Shown here in pieces: positions 1 through 5,937 of a stretch of DNA of 6,969 nt (the first letter of the stretch is position 1; every line of letters begins with the position of its first letter). Under the pieces are notes generated by a model. The model saw only the letters and a list, made by a program, of their open reading frames with translations. It had not been told where the DNA came from and did no database searches. The DNA comes from Nevskiales bacterium (lineage in GTDB: Bacteria; Pseudomonadota; Gammaproteobacteria; Nevskiales; Nevskiaceae), in contig JAKEEJ010000019.1 of assembly GCA_022616655.1 (NCBI GenBank), positions 1-6,969 on the forward strand, given 5' to 3'. The position numbers and the translations under genes were made by a program.

Positions 1-948
1 CCCCGGCTTCCAGGTGCCCGGAGCCCGGGCGTTCTTGGCGCGGCCCAGTACAAAAAATACCTGTGCCGTCATCTTGCTCATCAAGCTGCCGTCGTTGGGC
101 ACATCGAACAAGGCGTGGTAGAACACCACATTGCTGACGATCTCCGGTGCCGGCTTGATCTGCCGCAACCGACCCTCGCGACGCTGGTCGGGTTGACCCA
201 GCACCGTGAAATAGACCGGCTGCCCGGGCTCGAGACCGAAAACGTCGGCTTCGGAAACCTGGGCCACGACGGTCATGGCCGACAAATCGGCGAGCTGCAG
301 GACCAGGGGTGCCGTCTGGTTGGCATTCAGCATCTGGCCCTCGCGCGCATAAAGGGCGGCCACCACGCCGCTGATCGGCGCACGAATGATGGTGTAACTG
401 AGATTGGTCTCGGCCGTCGCGACGCTGGCCTCGGCCTGACGGATCTGGGCCGCCTGCGCGTCCAGACGCGCCAGCGCGGCGTCACGGTTCGAAACGGCAA
501 TCTCAACCTCTTCGCGCGCGATGGCATCCTGCTCGAGCAGGCTCTGGTAGCGGGCCATGCGCTGCTCCAGAAATCTGAGTTCCGCCTCCTGCGCCGCGCG
601 CTGGGCGCGCAGATTGTCGAGCGTGGCACGCGCTTCCACCCGGCGACTTTTGGCGAGGGTATCGTCAATTTCAGCAATGACCTCACCGATCTTGACGGCG
701 TCTCCCTCCCGTTTCGGAAGACGCTTCAACTGGCCTGAAACCTGGGCTCCCACGTCCACATAGGCGATCGGTTCCAACGTGCCCGTGGCCGTCACCAGCT
801 GCTCAACATCGCCACGCTCGACCGGCACCACCACCGGATCAGGCCGGTCTCCGGAGTCATTCACAAACAGCAGGTAGCTGCTGGCGGCCACCACGAGTGC
901 GGAGAATCCCGCACCGGCCATCCAGGCTTTTTGTCGAGTCATGAACAT
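1..948 (-). CDS. MacA-like periplasmic adaptor (HlyD/RND membrane-fusion family), 3' end outside window
   Basis: Periplasmic adaptor linking an inner-membrane transporter to a TolC-type outer-membrane channel. Seen: 316 residues from the ATG at 948, open through the left edge. An N-terminal membrane anchor (W9–V29) is followed by the lipoyl/barrel strand VDVGAQVSGQL (64–74), an alanine/glutamate/arginine-rich coiled-coil hairpin (about 98–180), the returning strand TNLSYTIIRAP (181–191) and the beta-barrel segment LADLSAMTVVAQVSEADV (219–236). These blocks closely resemble E. coli MacA, whose partner is the ABC transporter MacB; no MacB is visible, so the substrate is unknown. The start is uncertain: the frame stays open upstream to an ATG at 1113 (55 more residues), with in-frame GTGs at 1032 and 1026. 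ATG 948 is preferred because it directly precedes the anchor and leaves the promoter and palindrome untranslated, but it has no clear Shine-Dalgarno sequence. Family is sure; the exact pump is not. Confidence 0.88.
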   Translation of the reverse strand, partial: MFMTRQKAWMAGAGFSALVVAASSYLLFVNDSGDRPDPVVVPVERGDVEQLVTATGTLEPIAYVDVGAQVSGQLKRLPKREGDAVKIGEVIAEIDDTLAKSRRVEARATLDNLRAQRAAQEAELRFLEQRMARYQSLLEQDAIAREEVEIAVSNRDAALARLDAQAAQIRQAEASVATAETNLSYTIIRAPISGVVAALYAREGQMLNANQTAPLVLQLADLSAMTVVAQVSEADVFGLEPGQPVYFTVLGQPDQRREGRLRQIKPAPEIVSNVVFYHALFDVPNDGSLMSKMTAQVFFVLGRAKNARAPGTWKPG

Positions 949-1041
949 TTTATGGCGGACACTACCCGCTTCTGCTCCCCCTGCGGCAACCGGAACAGGT
1001 CCGCCGATGTCCTGCGCGGATTCCACCGACACCTGCCGGTT

Positions 1042-1058
1042 TCCAAGACTGTCTTGGA
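1042..1058. promoter_or_regulatory. 17-bp perfect palindrome, candidate operator
   Basis: TCCAAGAC-T-GTCTTGGA has two perfect 8-base arms around one central base. It begins a few bases downstream of the transcription start predicted from the candidate promoter at 1068–1096, a position where a bound repressor would block transcription of the adaptor gene. Efflux genes are often controlled by dimeric regulators of the TetR or MarR families that bind such sites. No regulator gene is in the window, so the operator role is inferred. If translation actually began at 1113, the palindrome would be coding sequence. Confidence 0.45.
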
Positions 1059-1067
1059 CTCTCTTGC

Positions 1068-1096
1068 GTAATAAAAGTTTCTTGATACCGGACCAA
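1068..1096 (-). promoter_or_regulatory. Candidate sigma-70 promoter of the adaptor gene
   Basis: On the minus strand TTGGTC (1096–1091) is separated by exactly 17 bases from TATTAC (1073–1068). These match 3 of 6 and 4 of 6 consensus positions with ideal spacing. Transcription would start near 1061 and give a leader of roughly 110 nt before the ATG at 948. The site lies downstream of the rpsA terminator, where a new transcription unit needs a promoter. The element is weak enough to be coincidental. Confidence 0.4.
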
Positions 1097-1196
1097 GCAG
1101 GGCTGTTTTCCATGCACCCTAAGGTAACGCACAATCAGCCGTGGCGTTGACACGGCGCGGGTGCGGGGAGACATCGGGACGGCAATGCCGGCGCCC

Positions 1197-1227
1197 AAAA
1201 ACAGAAGCCGCACAGAAGTGCGGCTTC
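1197..1227 (-). terminator. Rho-independent terminator after rpsA
   Basis: In the minus-strand transcript GAAGCCGCAC (1227–1218) and GTGCGGCTTC (1213–1204) form a perfect 10-bp stem closed by the four-base loop TTCT. The stem is followed by TGTTTTTGGG, which holds a run of five T (1201–1197). The hairpin begins about 26 nt after the rpsA stop codon. On the plus strand no T-run follows the hairpin, so it works in one direction. It closes the hisC–rpsA unit and separates it from the efflux gene. Confidence 0.9.
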
Positions 1228-1253
1228 GAAAATGTGCACGTTGCTGCAAAAAT

Positions 1254-2927
1254 CTAATTGCCGTTCATCTGTTCCTTGAGAATGTCGCCGAGGCTGGTCT
1301 TGCCGCTGACCGGAGTGGCCTTGTACTCCTCCATCGCCTCCTGTTCTTCCTGAATTTCCTTGGCCTTGACGGAGAGGGAAAGGATGCGGTTTTTACGATC
1401 CACGCCGATAAACCGCGCCTCGAGAGTATCGCCTTCCTTCAGAATTCGGGTGGCATCTTCCACACGTTCGCGGGCAAGATCGCTGGCCTTGATATAACCC
1501 TCGACGCCGTCCGCCAGTGTAATTTCAGCTCCCCGCAGGTCCACTTTCTTCACGATACCCTTGACGATGGATCCCTTGGGGTGCTCCACCATGAATTGCG
1601 TCAGGGGATCCTGTGCCAGCTGCTTGATCCCCAGTGAAATGCGTTCCCGGCCACCGTCAATGGCCAGCACCGCCGCTTCCACCGTCTGTCCTTTCTGGTA
1701 ATGGCGTACAGCCTGCTCTCCGGGTTCGTTCCAGTCCAGATCGGACAAATGCACCAGTCCGTCAATGCCTCCGTCCAGACCGATGAAGATCCCGAAATCG
1801 GTGATGGATTTGATCTGGCCACTGACCCGATCCCCCTTCTGGTGATTCTGGGAGAACTCTTCCCAGGGATTGGGCCTGCACTGCTTCATGCCCAGGGAAA
1901 TACGGCGGCGTTCCTCGTCAATGTCGAGAATCATCACTTCCACTTCCTGCCCGACGTGCACCACTTTGGCCGGGTTGACGTTTTTATTGGTCCAGTCCAT
2001 TTCGGAAACGTGCACCAGTCCCTCGACACCCGGTTCGATTTCCACGAACGAGCCGTAATCGGTGATATTGGTCACTTTTCCGAACAGGCGGGTTTTTTCG
2101 GGATAACGGCGGGAAATCTCCATCCACGGATCTTCGCCCAGCTGTTTGAGACCCAGAGAAATGCGCTTGCGCTCACGGTCGTATTTAAGAACCTTGACGT
2201 CCAACTCCTGGCCGACGCTGACCACCTCGGAGGGTTCCTTGACGCGTTTCCAGGACATGTCGGTGATGTGCAGCAGACCGTCCACCCCGCCCAGATCCAC
2301 GAAGGCGCCGTACTCCACCAGATTCTTGACCACGCCCTTGAGCACCACGCCTTCCTGCAAATTCTGCAACAGGGTGTCGCGTTCGGCGCTGTGTTCGGCT
2401 TCCAGGACTTCGCGGCGCGATACCACGACGTTGTTGCGCAGTTTGTCGAGTTTGATGATTTTGAATTCGAGCGGCTTGTTCTCGAGGAAAGCCGTGTCAC
2501 GCAAGGGGCGTACATCCACCAGCGAGCCGGGCAGAAAGGCGCGCACGGCACCGATATCGACGGTAAAACCGCCCTTGACCTTGCCGGTGATGGTGCCCAC
2601 CACGATGTCGCTCTTTTCGAACGCCTTGGCCAGCGTGTCCCAGGTGCGGATGCGGACGGCCTTTTCCTTGGAGAAGCGCGTTTCGCCGAAACCGTCCTCC
2701 ATGGCCTCCAGCGCGACTTCCACCTCGTCGCCCGCCGAGACCTTGATTTCCCCCTTGTCGTCTCTGAACTCCTGCAGGGGAATGACGCCTTCGGATTTGA
2801 GTCCGGCGTCCACAATCACCACGTCCGGCTTCACTTCCAGCACGCGGGCGTGGACAATCGTGCCCGGCTGCATGGACTGGCCGGCATTCAGGCTTTTTTC
2901 AAACAGTTCGGCAAATGATTCCGTCAT
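1254..2927 (-). CDS. rpsA: 30S ribosomal protein S1
   Basis: S1 binds mRNA on the small ribosomal subunit and helps initiation, especially on structured or weak-SD messages. Seen: six consecutive S1/OB-fold repeats, at about residues 21–87, 105–171, 192–260, 277–347, 364–434 and 451–520 by analogy with E. coli. Repeats 3 and 4 carry the typical blocks [21 protein letters not shown] and [22 protein letters not shown] (in part). The start is set at the ATG at 2927 because [10 protein letters not shown] matches the E. coli N-terminus and gives exactly 557 residues, the E. coli length. A GTG four codons upstream (2939) is in frame but would overlap the ribosome-binding region. It follows cmk by 48 nt, the classic cmk–rpsA arrangement, and ends ahead of a strong terminator. 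Confidence 0.98.
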   Translation of the reverse strand: MTESFAELFEKSLNAGQSMQPGTIVHARVLEVKPDVVIVDAGLKSEGVIPLQEFRDDKGEIKVSAGDEVEVALEAMEDGFGETRFSKEKAVRIRTWDTLAKAFEKSDIVVGTITGKVKGGFTVDIGAVRAFLPGSLVDVRPLRDTAFLENKPLEFKIIKLDKLRNNVVVSRREVLEAEHSAERDTLLQNLQEGVVLKGVVKNLVEYGAFVDLGGVDGLLHITDMSWKRVKEPSEVVSVGQELDVKVLKYDRERKRISLGLKQLGEDPWMEISRRYPEKTRLFGKVTNITDYGSFVEIEPGVEGLVHVSEMDWTNKNVNPAKVVHVGQEVEVMILDIDEERRRISLGMKQCRPNPWEEFSQNHQKGDRVSGQIKSITDFGIFIGLDGGIDGLVHLSDLDWNEPGEQAVRHYQKGQTVEAAVLAIDGGRERISLGIKQLAQDPLTQFMVEHPKGSIVKGIVKKVDLRGAEITLADGVEGYIKASDLARERVEDATRILKEGDTLEARFIGVDRKNRILSLSVKAKEIQEEQEAMEEYKATPVSGKTSLGDILKEQMNGN

Positions 2928-2931
2928 AAGG

Positions 2932-2937
2932 CTCTTC
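2932..2937 (-). promoter_or_regulatory. Degenerate ribosome binding site of rpsA
   Basis: The purine run GAAGAG lies 4 nt before the ATG at 2927. It does not contain a full AGGAGG core. E. coli rpsA is also known for a degenerate GAAG-type SD, where efficient translation and S1 autoregulation depend on leader structure. The short leader here (2928–2975) contains the weak pair CTGAAT/ATTCAG but no strong hairpin. The site supports the choice of 2927 over the upstream GTG. Confidence 0.5.
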
Positions 2938-2975
2938 ACTCTGCCGCTTCGTCCTGAATAGGCAGTCAGAAAAAT

Positions 2976-3722
2976 TCAGACCGAATCCTTTCGATCTGTC
3001 TCACCGGACGCCGCCTTGCGCGGCAACCGGTCTGTAGGCCCTGTCAGCAGGGCCTCGATGCGGGAGAGAACCGTGTCCGCCGGAAATCCGGTGGTATCCA
3101 GCACAACCGCATCGGGCGCCGCGACCAGCGGCGAGTGGGGACGGTTGCGATCGCGAACGTCGCGTTCGCGGATCTCTTCGCAAAGGGCGGGCATTTTAGC
3201 CTCTATGCCGGCCATCCTCAACTGCCGGTGGCGCCGGCGCGCCCGCTCTTCCGGACTGGCGTCTAGAAACACCTTCAGACAGGCATCCGGAAACACCACA
3301 GTACCCATGTCACGACCGTCCGCCACCAGTCCCGGTGCCTGCCGGAACGCACGCTGGCGCTGAAGCAGCGCGGCACGCACCGCGGGATCGGCGGCAATCT
3401 GCGAGGCCTGCCGTCCCGCCGTTTCGGCCCGTACGGCCGTCGTCAGATCCTGACCGTTGACCCAGATGCGGTCCCGATCGTCATCCCCAGGGTCAAAGCG
3501 AATGTCCAAATCCGGTACCAGCGCTGCCACCTGTGAACCCTGTTGCAGCGGAATGCCGCGCTGCAGCGCCGCCAAGGCCAGAATGCGGTAAAGCGCGCCG
3601 CTGTCCAGAAAATGCCAGCGCAGTTTGCGCGCCAGTGCGTGCGCCACCGTGCCCTTGCCGGCCGCGGAAGGCCCGTCAATGGCGATCACGGGAGGCGGGA
3701 GGCGGGAGGCGGGAGGCGTCAA
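2976..3722 (-). CDS. cmk: Cytidylate (CMP/dCMP) kinase
   Basis: Cytosolic enzyme that phosphorylates CMP and dCMP with ATP. Seen, numbered from the TTG at 3722: P-loop GPSAAGKGT (17–25), nucleotide-binding DSGALYR (40–46), DGRDMGTVVFPDA (135–147) and the lid/C-terminal block RDVRDRNRPHSPL (187–199). The total is 248 residues, slightly long for the family because of an N-terminal stretch encoded by the heptamer array (residues 2–11) and a basic C-terminal tail from about 228. The start is unusual: TTG at 3722 overlaps the aroA stop codon (TTGA), with only a poor SD ahead. An in-frame GTG at 3689, directly after the array, would give MIAIDGPSA and avoid the repeat; no ATG is available in this region. 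Function is certain, the start codon is not. Confidence 0.96.
   Translation of the reverse strand: MTPPASRLPPPVIAIDGPSAAGKGTVAHALARKLRWHFLDSGALYRILALAALQRGIPLQQGSQVAALVPDLDIRFDPGDDDRDRIWVNGQDLTTAVRAETAGRQASQIAADPAVRAALLQRQRAFRQAPGLVADGRDMGTVVFPDACLKVFLDASPEERARRRHRQLRMAGIEAKMPALCEEIRERDVRDRNRPHSPLVAAPDAVVLDTTGFPADTVLSRIEALLTGPTDRLPRKAASGETDRKDSV
3036..3055 (-). other. Perfect 8-bp hairpin inside the 3' end of cmk
   Basis: AGGCCCTG and CAGGGCCT form a perfect GC-rich 8-bp stem around a four-base loop (TCAG on plus, CTGA in the transcript). It lies within cmk codons, about 110–130 nt before the rpsA start. No T-run follows, so it is not an intrinsic terminator. It might stabilise or mark a processing site for the rpsA message, or it may simply reflect codon composition. 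Confidence 0.3.
3690..3717 (+). repeat. Heptamer array (GGGAGGC)x4 at the aroA/cmk junction
   Basis: Four perfect tandem copies of GGGAGGC on the plus strand. On the coding strand they read GCCTCCC and encode Cmk residues 2–11 (TPPASRLPPP). The array ends two bases short of the aroA stop codon. It is an exact inverted copy of the array at 5034–5061. After the last unit both copies continue with a similar segment: GTCAAGACA here, GGACAAGACA there, sharing CAAGACA (3720–3726 here). The repeated element may therefore be about 37 bp, not only the heptamers. Confidence 0.95.
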
Positions 3723-5068
3723 GACAAAACCCCAATCTTCAACCCCGCCGTCCGAGCCAGGTCGGCGAAGCCGGGAAAAGAGGTGTTCACATTCGCACAG
3801 TCGCGGATGGTGATCGGCCCCTGTGCGCGCAACGCCGCCATCGCAAAGCTCATGGCGACGCGATGGTCGCCGCGGCTGTCGACGGCACCTCCCTGCAACG
3901 ATCCACCCTCAACGCGTGCACCATCGGGCCTGGACTGGACCACAATGCCCAGCGCCTGCAAACCCTCGCACATGCCCTGGATGCGATCGCTTTCCTTGAC
4001 CCGTAACTCCGCCGCACCCGACAGCTCCGTAACCCCTTCCGCGCAGGCGGCGGCAATGAAAATGGCGGGAAATTCGTCAATGGCCAGGGCGACGAGTTCG
4101 TGGCCGATGCTGATTCCCTTCAAACCCCGGCCACGGACCCGGATATCGGCCACCGGCTCGGCGCCGAATTCACGCGGATTCAGCAATTCAATGTCCGCGC
4201 CCATTTTGCGCAGCACGGTCAGTACCCCGGTACGAGTCGGGTTCACGCCGACCGCTTCCAGTAGCAATTCGCTGCCCGGCACGATCGCCGCACCGACCAT
4301 GAAAAAGGCGGCCGAAGAAATATCGGCTGGCACCGGAACCTCGGTGGCGTACAAAACCTGACCGCCGGCCAATGCCGTACGGCCCTCGCGGCTTTCGACC
4401 GTAACGCCAAAGGAACGCAGCAGGCGTTCGGTGTGGTCGCGCGAAACACCCGGCTCGCGGACTTCGGTAGAACCTTGGGCGTAAAGCCCGGCCAGCAGAA
4501 TGCCGGACTTGACCTGGGCACTGGCCACTGGCGAATGCCAGGCGATTCCGCGAAGGCCATCCGGGGGGGAAATCCGTAGCGGGGCGTGACCGTGGTCCGA
4601 TTCAATCCGCGCCCCCATCTGACTGAGCGGCTCGATGATGCGTTGCATCGGCCGGCGCGACAGCGAGGCATCGCCCACGAGCGTGCTGGGAAACCGTTGG
4701 GCGCTCAGAATTCCGGCCAGCAGTCGCATGGATGTTCCGGAATTGCCGAGATCAAGAACGCCTGCAGGTTCGTGCAAGCCCCGCAGACCCGCCCCTCTGA
4801 CTTTCAGCGCGGCCGGTGCGGTCTGCTCAATACCAACCCCCATCGCCCGAAACGCCTTCAGAGTGCACAGGCAGTCTTCGCTGTTGAGAAACCCACTGAT
4901 CTCGGTCGTGCCTTCGGCCAAGGCCCCCAGCATGACGGCGCGATGCGAGATGGATTTATCTCCCGGAACCCGGACGGTGCCCGACAGCGCGCCACCCGGT
5001 TGTACTGCATAAGTCGTGCAGGATGTCTTGTCCGCCTCCCGCCTCCCGCCTCCCGCCTCCCTATTCAT
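3719..5068 (-). CDS. aroA: 3-phosphoshikimate 1-carboxyvinyltransferase (EPSP synthase)
   Basis: Transfers enolpyruvyl from PEP to shikimate-3-phosphate, the sixth shikimate-pathway step. Seen: 449 residues with PGDKSISHR (35–43), LGNSGTSMRLL (107–117), GDASLSRRPM (132–141), SAQVKSGILLAGL (183–195), catalytic-region DEFPA (331–335), KESDR (358–362) and GDHRVAMS (400–407). RDHTE, NPTRTG and ELRVKESDR resemble class II (CP4-type) enzymes more than E. coli AroA, but residue 111 is Gly where CP4 has the tolerance-linked Ala. The ATG at 5068 overlaps the tyrA stop (ATGA), and no other in-frame start exists before the conserved core. As a result residues 3–12 (REAGGGRREA) are encoded by the heptamer array, an extension of about 15 residues over typical homologues, which begin near TTYAVQPGG (18–26). 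In Pseudomonas the equivalent enzyme is fused to TyrA; here the genes are separate. Confidence 0.97.
   Translation of the reverse strand: MNREAGGGRREADKTSCTTYAVQPGGALSGTVRVPGDKSISHRAVMLGALAEGTTEISGFLNSEDCLCTLKAFRAMGVGIEQTAPAALKVRGAGLRGLHEPAGVLDLGNSGTSMRLLAGILSAQRFPSTLVGDASLSRRPMQRIIEPLSQMGARIESDHGHAPLRISPPDGLRGIAWHSPVASAQVKSGILLAGLYAQGSTEVREPGVSRDHTERLLRSFGVTVESREGRTALAGGQVLYATEVPVPADISSAAFFMVGAAIVPGSELLLEAVGVNPTRTGVLTVLRKMGADIELLNPREFGAEPVADIRVRGRGLKGISIGHELVALAIDEFPAIFIAAACAEGVTELSGAAELRVKESDRIQGMCEGLQALGIVVQSRPDGARVEGGSLQGGAVDSRGDHRVAMSFAMAALRAQGPITIRDCANVNTSFPGFADLARTAGLKIGVLS
5034..5061 (-). repeat. Heptamer array (GGGAGGC)x4 at the tyrA/aroA junction
   Basis: Four perfect tandem GGGAGGC units on the minus (coding) strand, starting seven bases after the first base of the aroA start codon and encoding AroA residues 3–12. 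The array is identical to, but inverted relative to, the one at 3690–3717, 1316 bp away. Each unit contains GGAGG, a perfect match to the anti-Shine-Dalgarno core. The four evenly spaced GGG runs fit the G3-N4-G3-N4-G3-N4-G3 quadruplex pattern in the mRNA. No unit contains a stop codon in any frame. Confidence 0.95.
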
Positions 5069-5937
5069 TCAATCTGTTCCAGATACTGCTCGCGGATGGC
5101 GCGTGCGCGCTCGAACAGCTGCCGGAGTTCGGTCCAGCGTCCGGCTTTGATCATGGCCAAAACTTCGTTGAGCTCGCCGATCTGCTGTTCGAGCAGGCGT
5201 CCCACGCTGGGCGCATTGGAGCGAATGATGTCGTGCCAGGTTTCGGGGCTGGAACTGGCGATGCGGGTAAAGTCGCGAAATCCGCCGCCGGCGTTTGGAA
5301 AAATTTCTCCACGCACGTCCAGCCGCGCCAGAAGGTCCACGAAGCTGTAGGCCAGCAGGTGCGGCAGGTGCGACGTCGCGGCAAAGATGGTGTCGTGCTG
5401 GGCGGGGTCCATCTCCACCACCCGGGCCCCGCACTCAAGCCACAGGCGAGTAACCATTTCCCTGGCCGCGGATGATTGGCCTGGGTGCGGAGTCAGGACC
5501 ACACGGTGACCTCTGAACAAATCCGCCGATGCGTTCGCCACGCCGCTCTTTTCGGTTCCGGCAATCGGATGCCCCGCGACGAACCAGGGCGGCGCCCGGC
5601 CACCGCACACTGCCGCCACGTCCGCCAGTACCGACTGTTTGGTGCTGCCCACGTCGGTCACAACGGCATTCGCTTTCAGAGCCGGCAAGCAAGACTGCAG
5701 TGCCTCGGCGGTATGCAATACCGGTACGGCAAGCACCACCAGATCGGCGTCCGTCACAGCGGCGGCGGCGCTGTCGACCGCCGCATCCACCACCCCCCGC
5801 TGCTGGGCCAGGCGGCGCTGAAGGGGGTCCACATCAAAGCCGCTCAGATGTGCCACGGCCTGCGCCTGCCGCAACGCCCTGGCCAGCGAGCCGCCCATCA
5901 GACCCAGACCGATAATGGCCAGCCGTTGCACCTTCAT
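5065..5937 (-). CDS. tyrA: Prephenate/arogenate dehydrogenase
   Basis: Oxidatively decarboxylates prephenate (or arogenate) towards tyrosine. Seen: 290 residues, with an N-terminal Rossmann fold carrying GLGLMGGS (10–17) and an acidic residue after the second strand (FDVD, D35), which favours NAD+ over NADP+. Next come HPIAGTEKSG (123–132), with the active-site-region histidine, TSHLPH (188–193), and the helical C-terminal domain with GGGFRDFTRIA (217–227). There is no chorismate-mutase domain as in E. coli TyrA, no ACT domain, and no fusion to EPSP synthase as in Pseudomonas. The ATG at 5937 overlaps the hisC stop (ATGA) and the stop overlaps the aroA start (ATGA), so coupled translation is likely. 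Choice between prephenate and arogenate as substrate cannot be read from the sequence. Confidence 0.96.
   Translation of the reverse strand: MKVQRLAIIGLGLMGGSLARALRQAQAVAHLSGFDVDPLQRRLAQQRGVVDAAVDSAAAAVTDADLVVLAVPVLHTAEALQSCLPALKANAVVTDVGSTKQSVLADVAAVCGGRAPPWFVAGHPIAGTEKSGVANASADLFRGHRVVLTPHPGQSSAAREMVTRLWLECGARVVEMDPAQHDTIFAATSHLPHLLAYSFVDLLARLDVRGEIFPNAGGGFRDFTRIASSSPETWHDIIRSNAPSVGRLLEQQIGELNEVLAMIKAGRWTELRQLFERARAIREQYLEQIE

Noticed and set aside
115..738. 207-codon plus-strand open frame opposite the adaptor gene
   Set aside because: The minus strand here encodes a clear MacA-like protein. The plus frame has no recognisable domain and is a composition shadow.
1179..1190. Small palindrome CGGCATTGCCG as an operator
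   Set aside because: Its arms are only 5 bp and GC-rich, and it is not placed relative to a convincing promoter. It could easily be chance.
1701..2918. 405-codon open frame on the plus strand opposite rpsA
   Set aside because: It is the mirror of a conserved S1 gene in GC-rich DNA. The encoded protein, rich in His, Phe and Asp, shows no known motif and has no regulatory context.
2928..2975. Separate promoter or terminator between cmk and rpsA
   Set aside because: The 48-bp gap has only a weak 6-bp inverted pair (CTGAAT/ATTCAG) and no convincing -35/-10 pair or T-run after a stem.
3690..5061. Heptamer arrays as CRISPR or as insertion-sequence ends
   Set aside because: No spacers separate the units, so it is not CRISPR. 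The segment between the inverted copies is aroA, not a transposase, and no target-site duplication was seen.
4586..5350. 254-codon plus-strand frame across the aroA/tyrA junction
   Set aside because: It overlaps two well-supported genes on the other strand, and the product has no motif.
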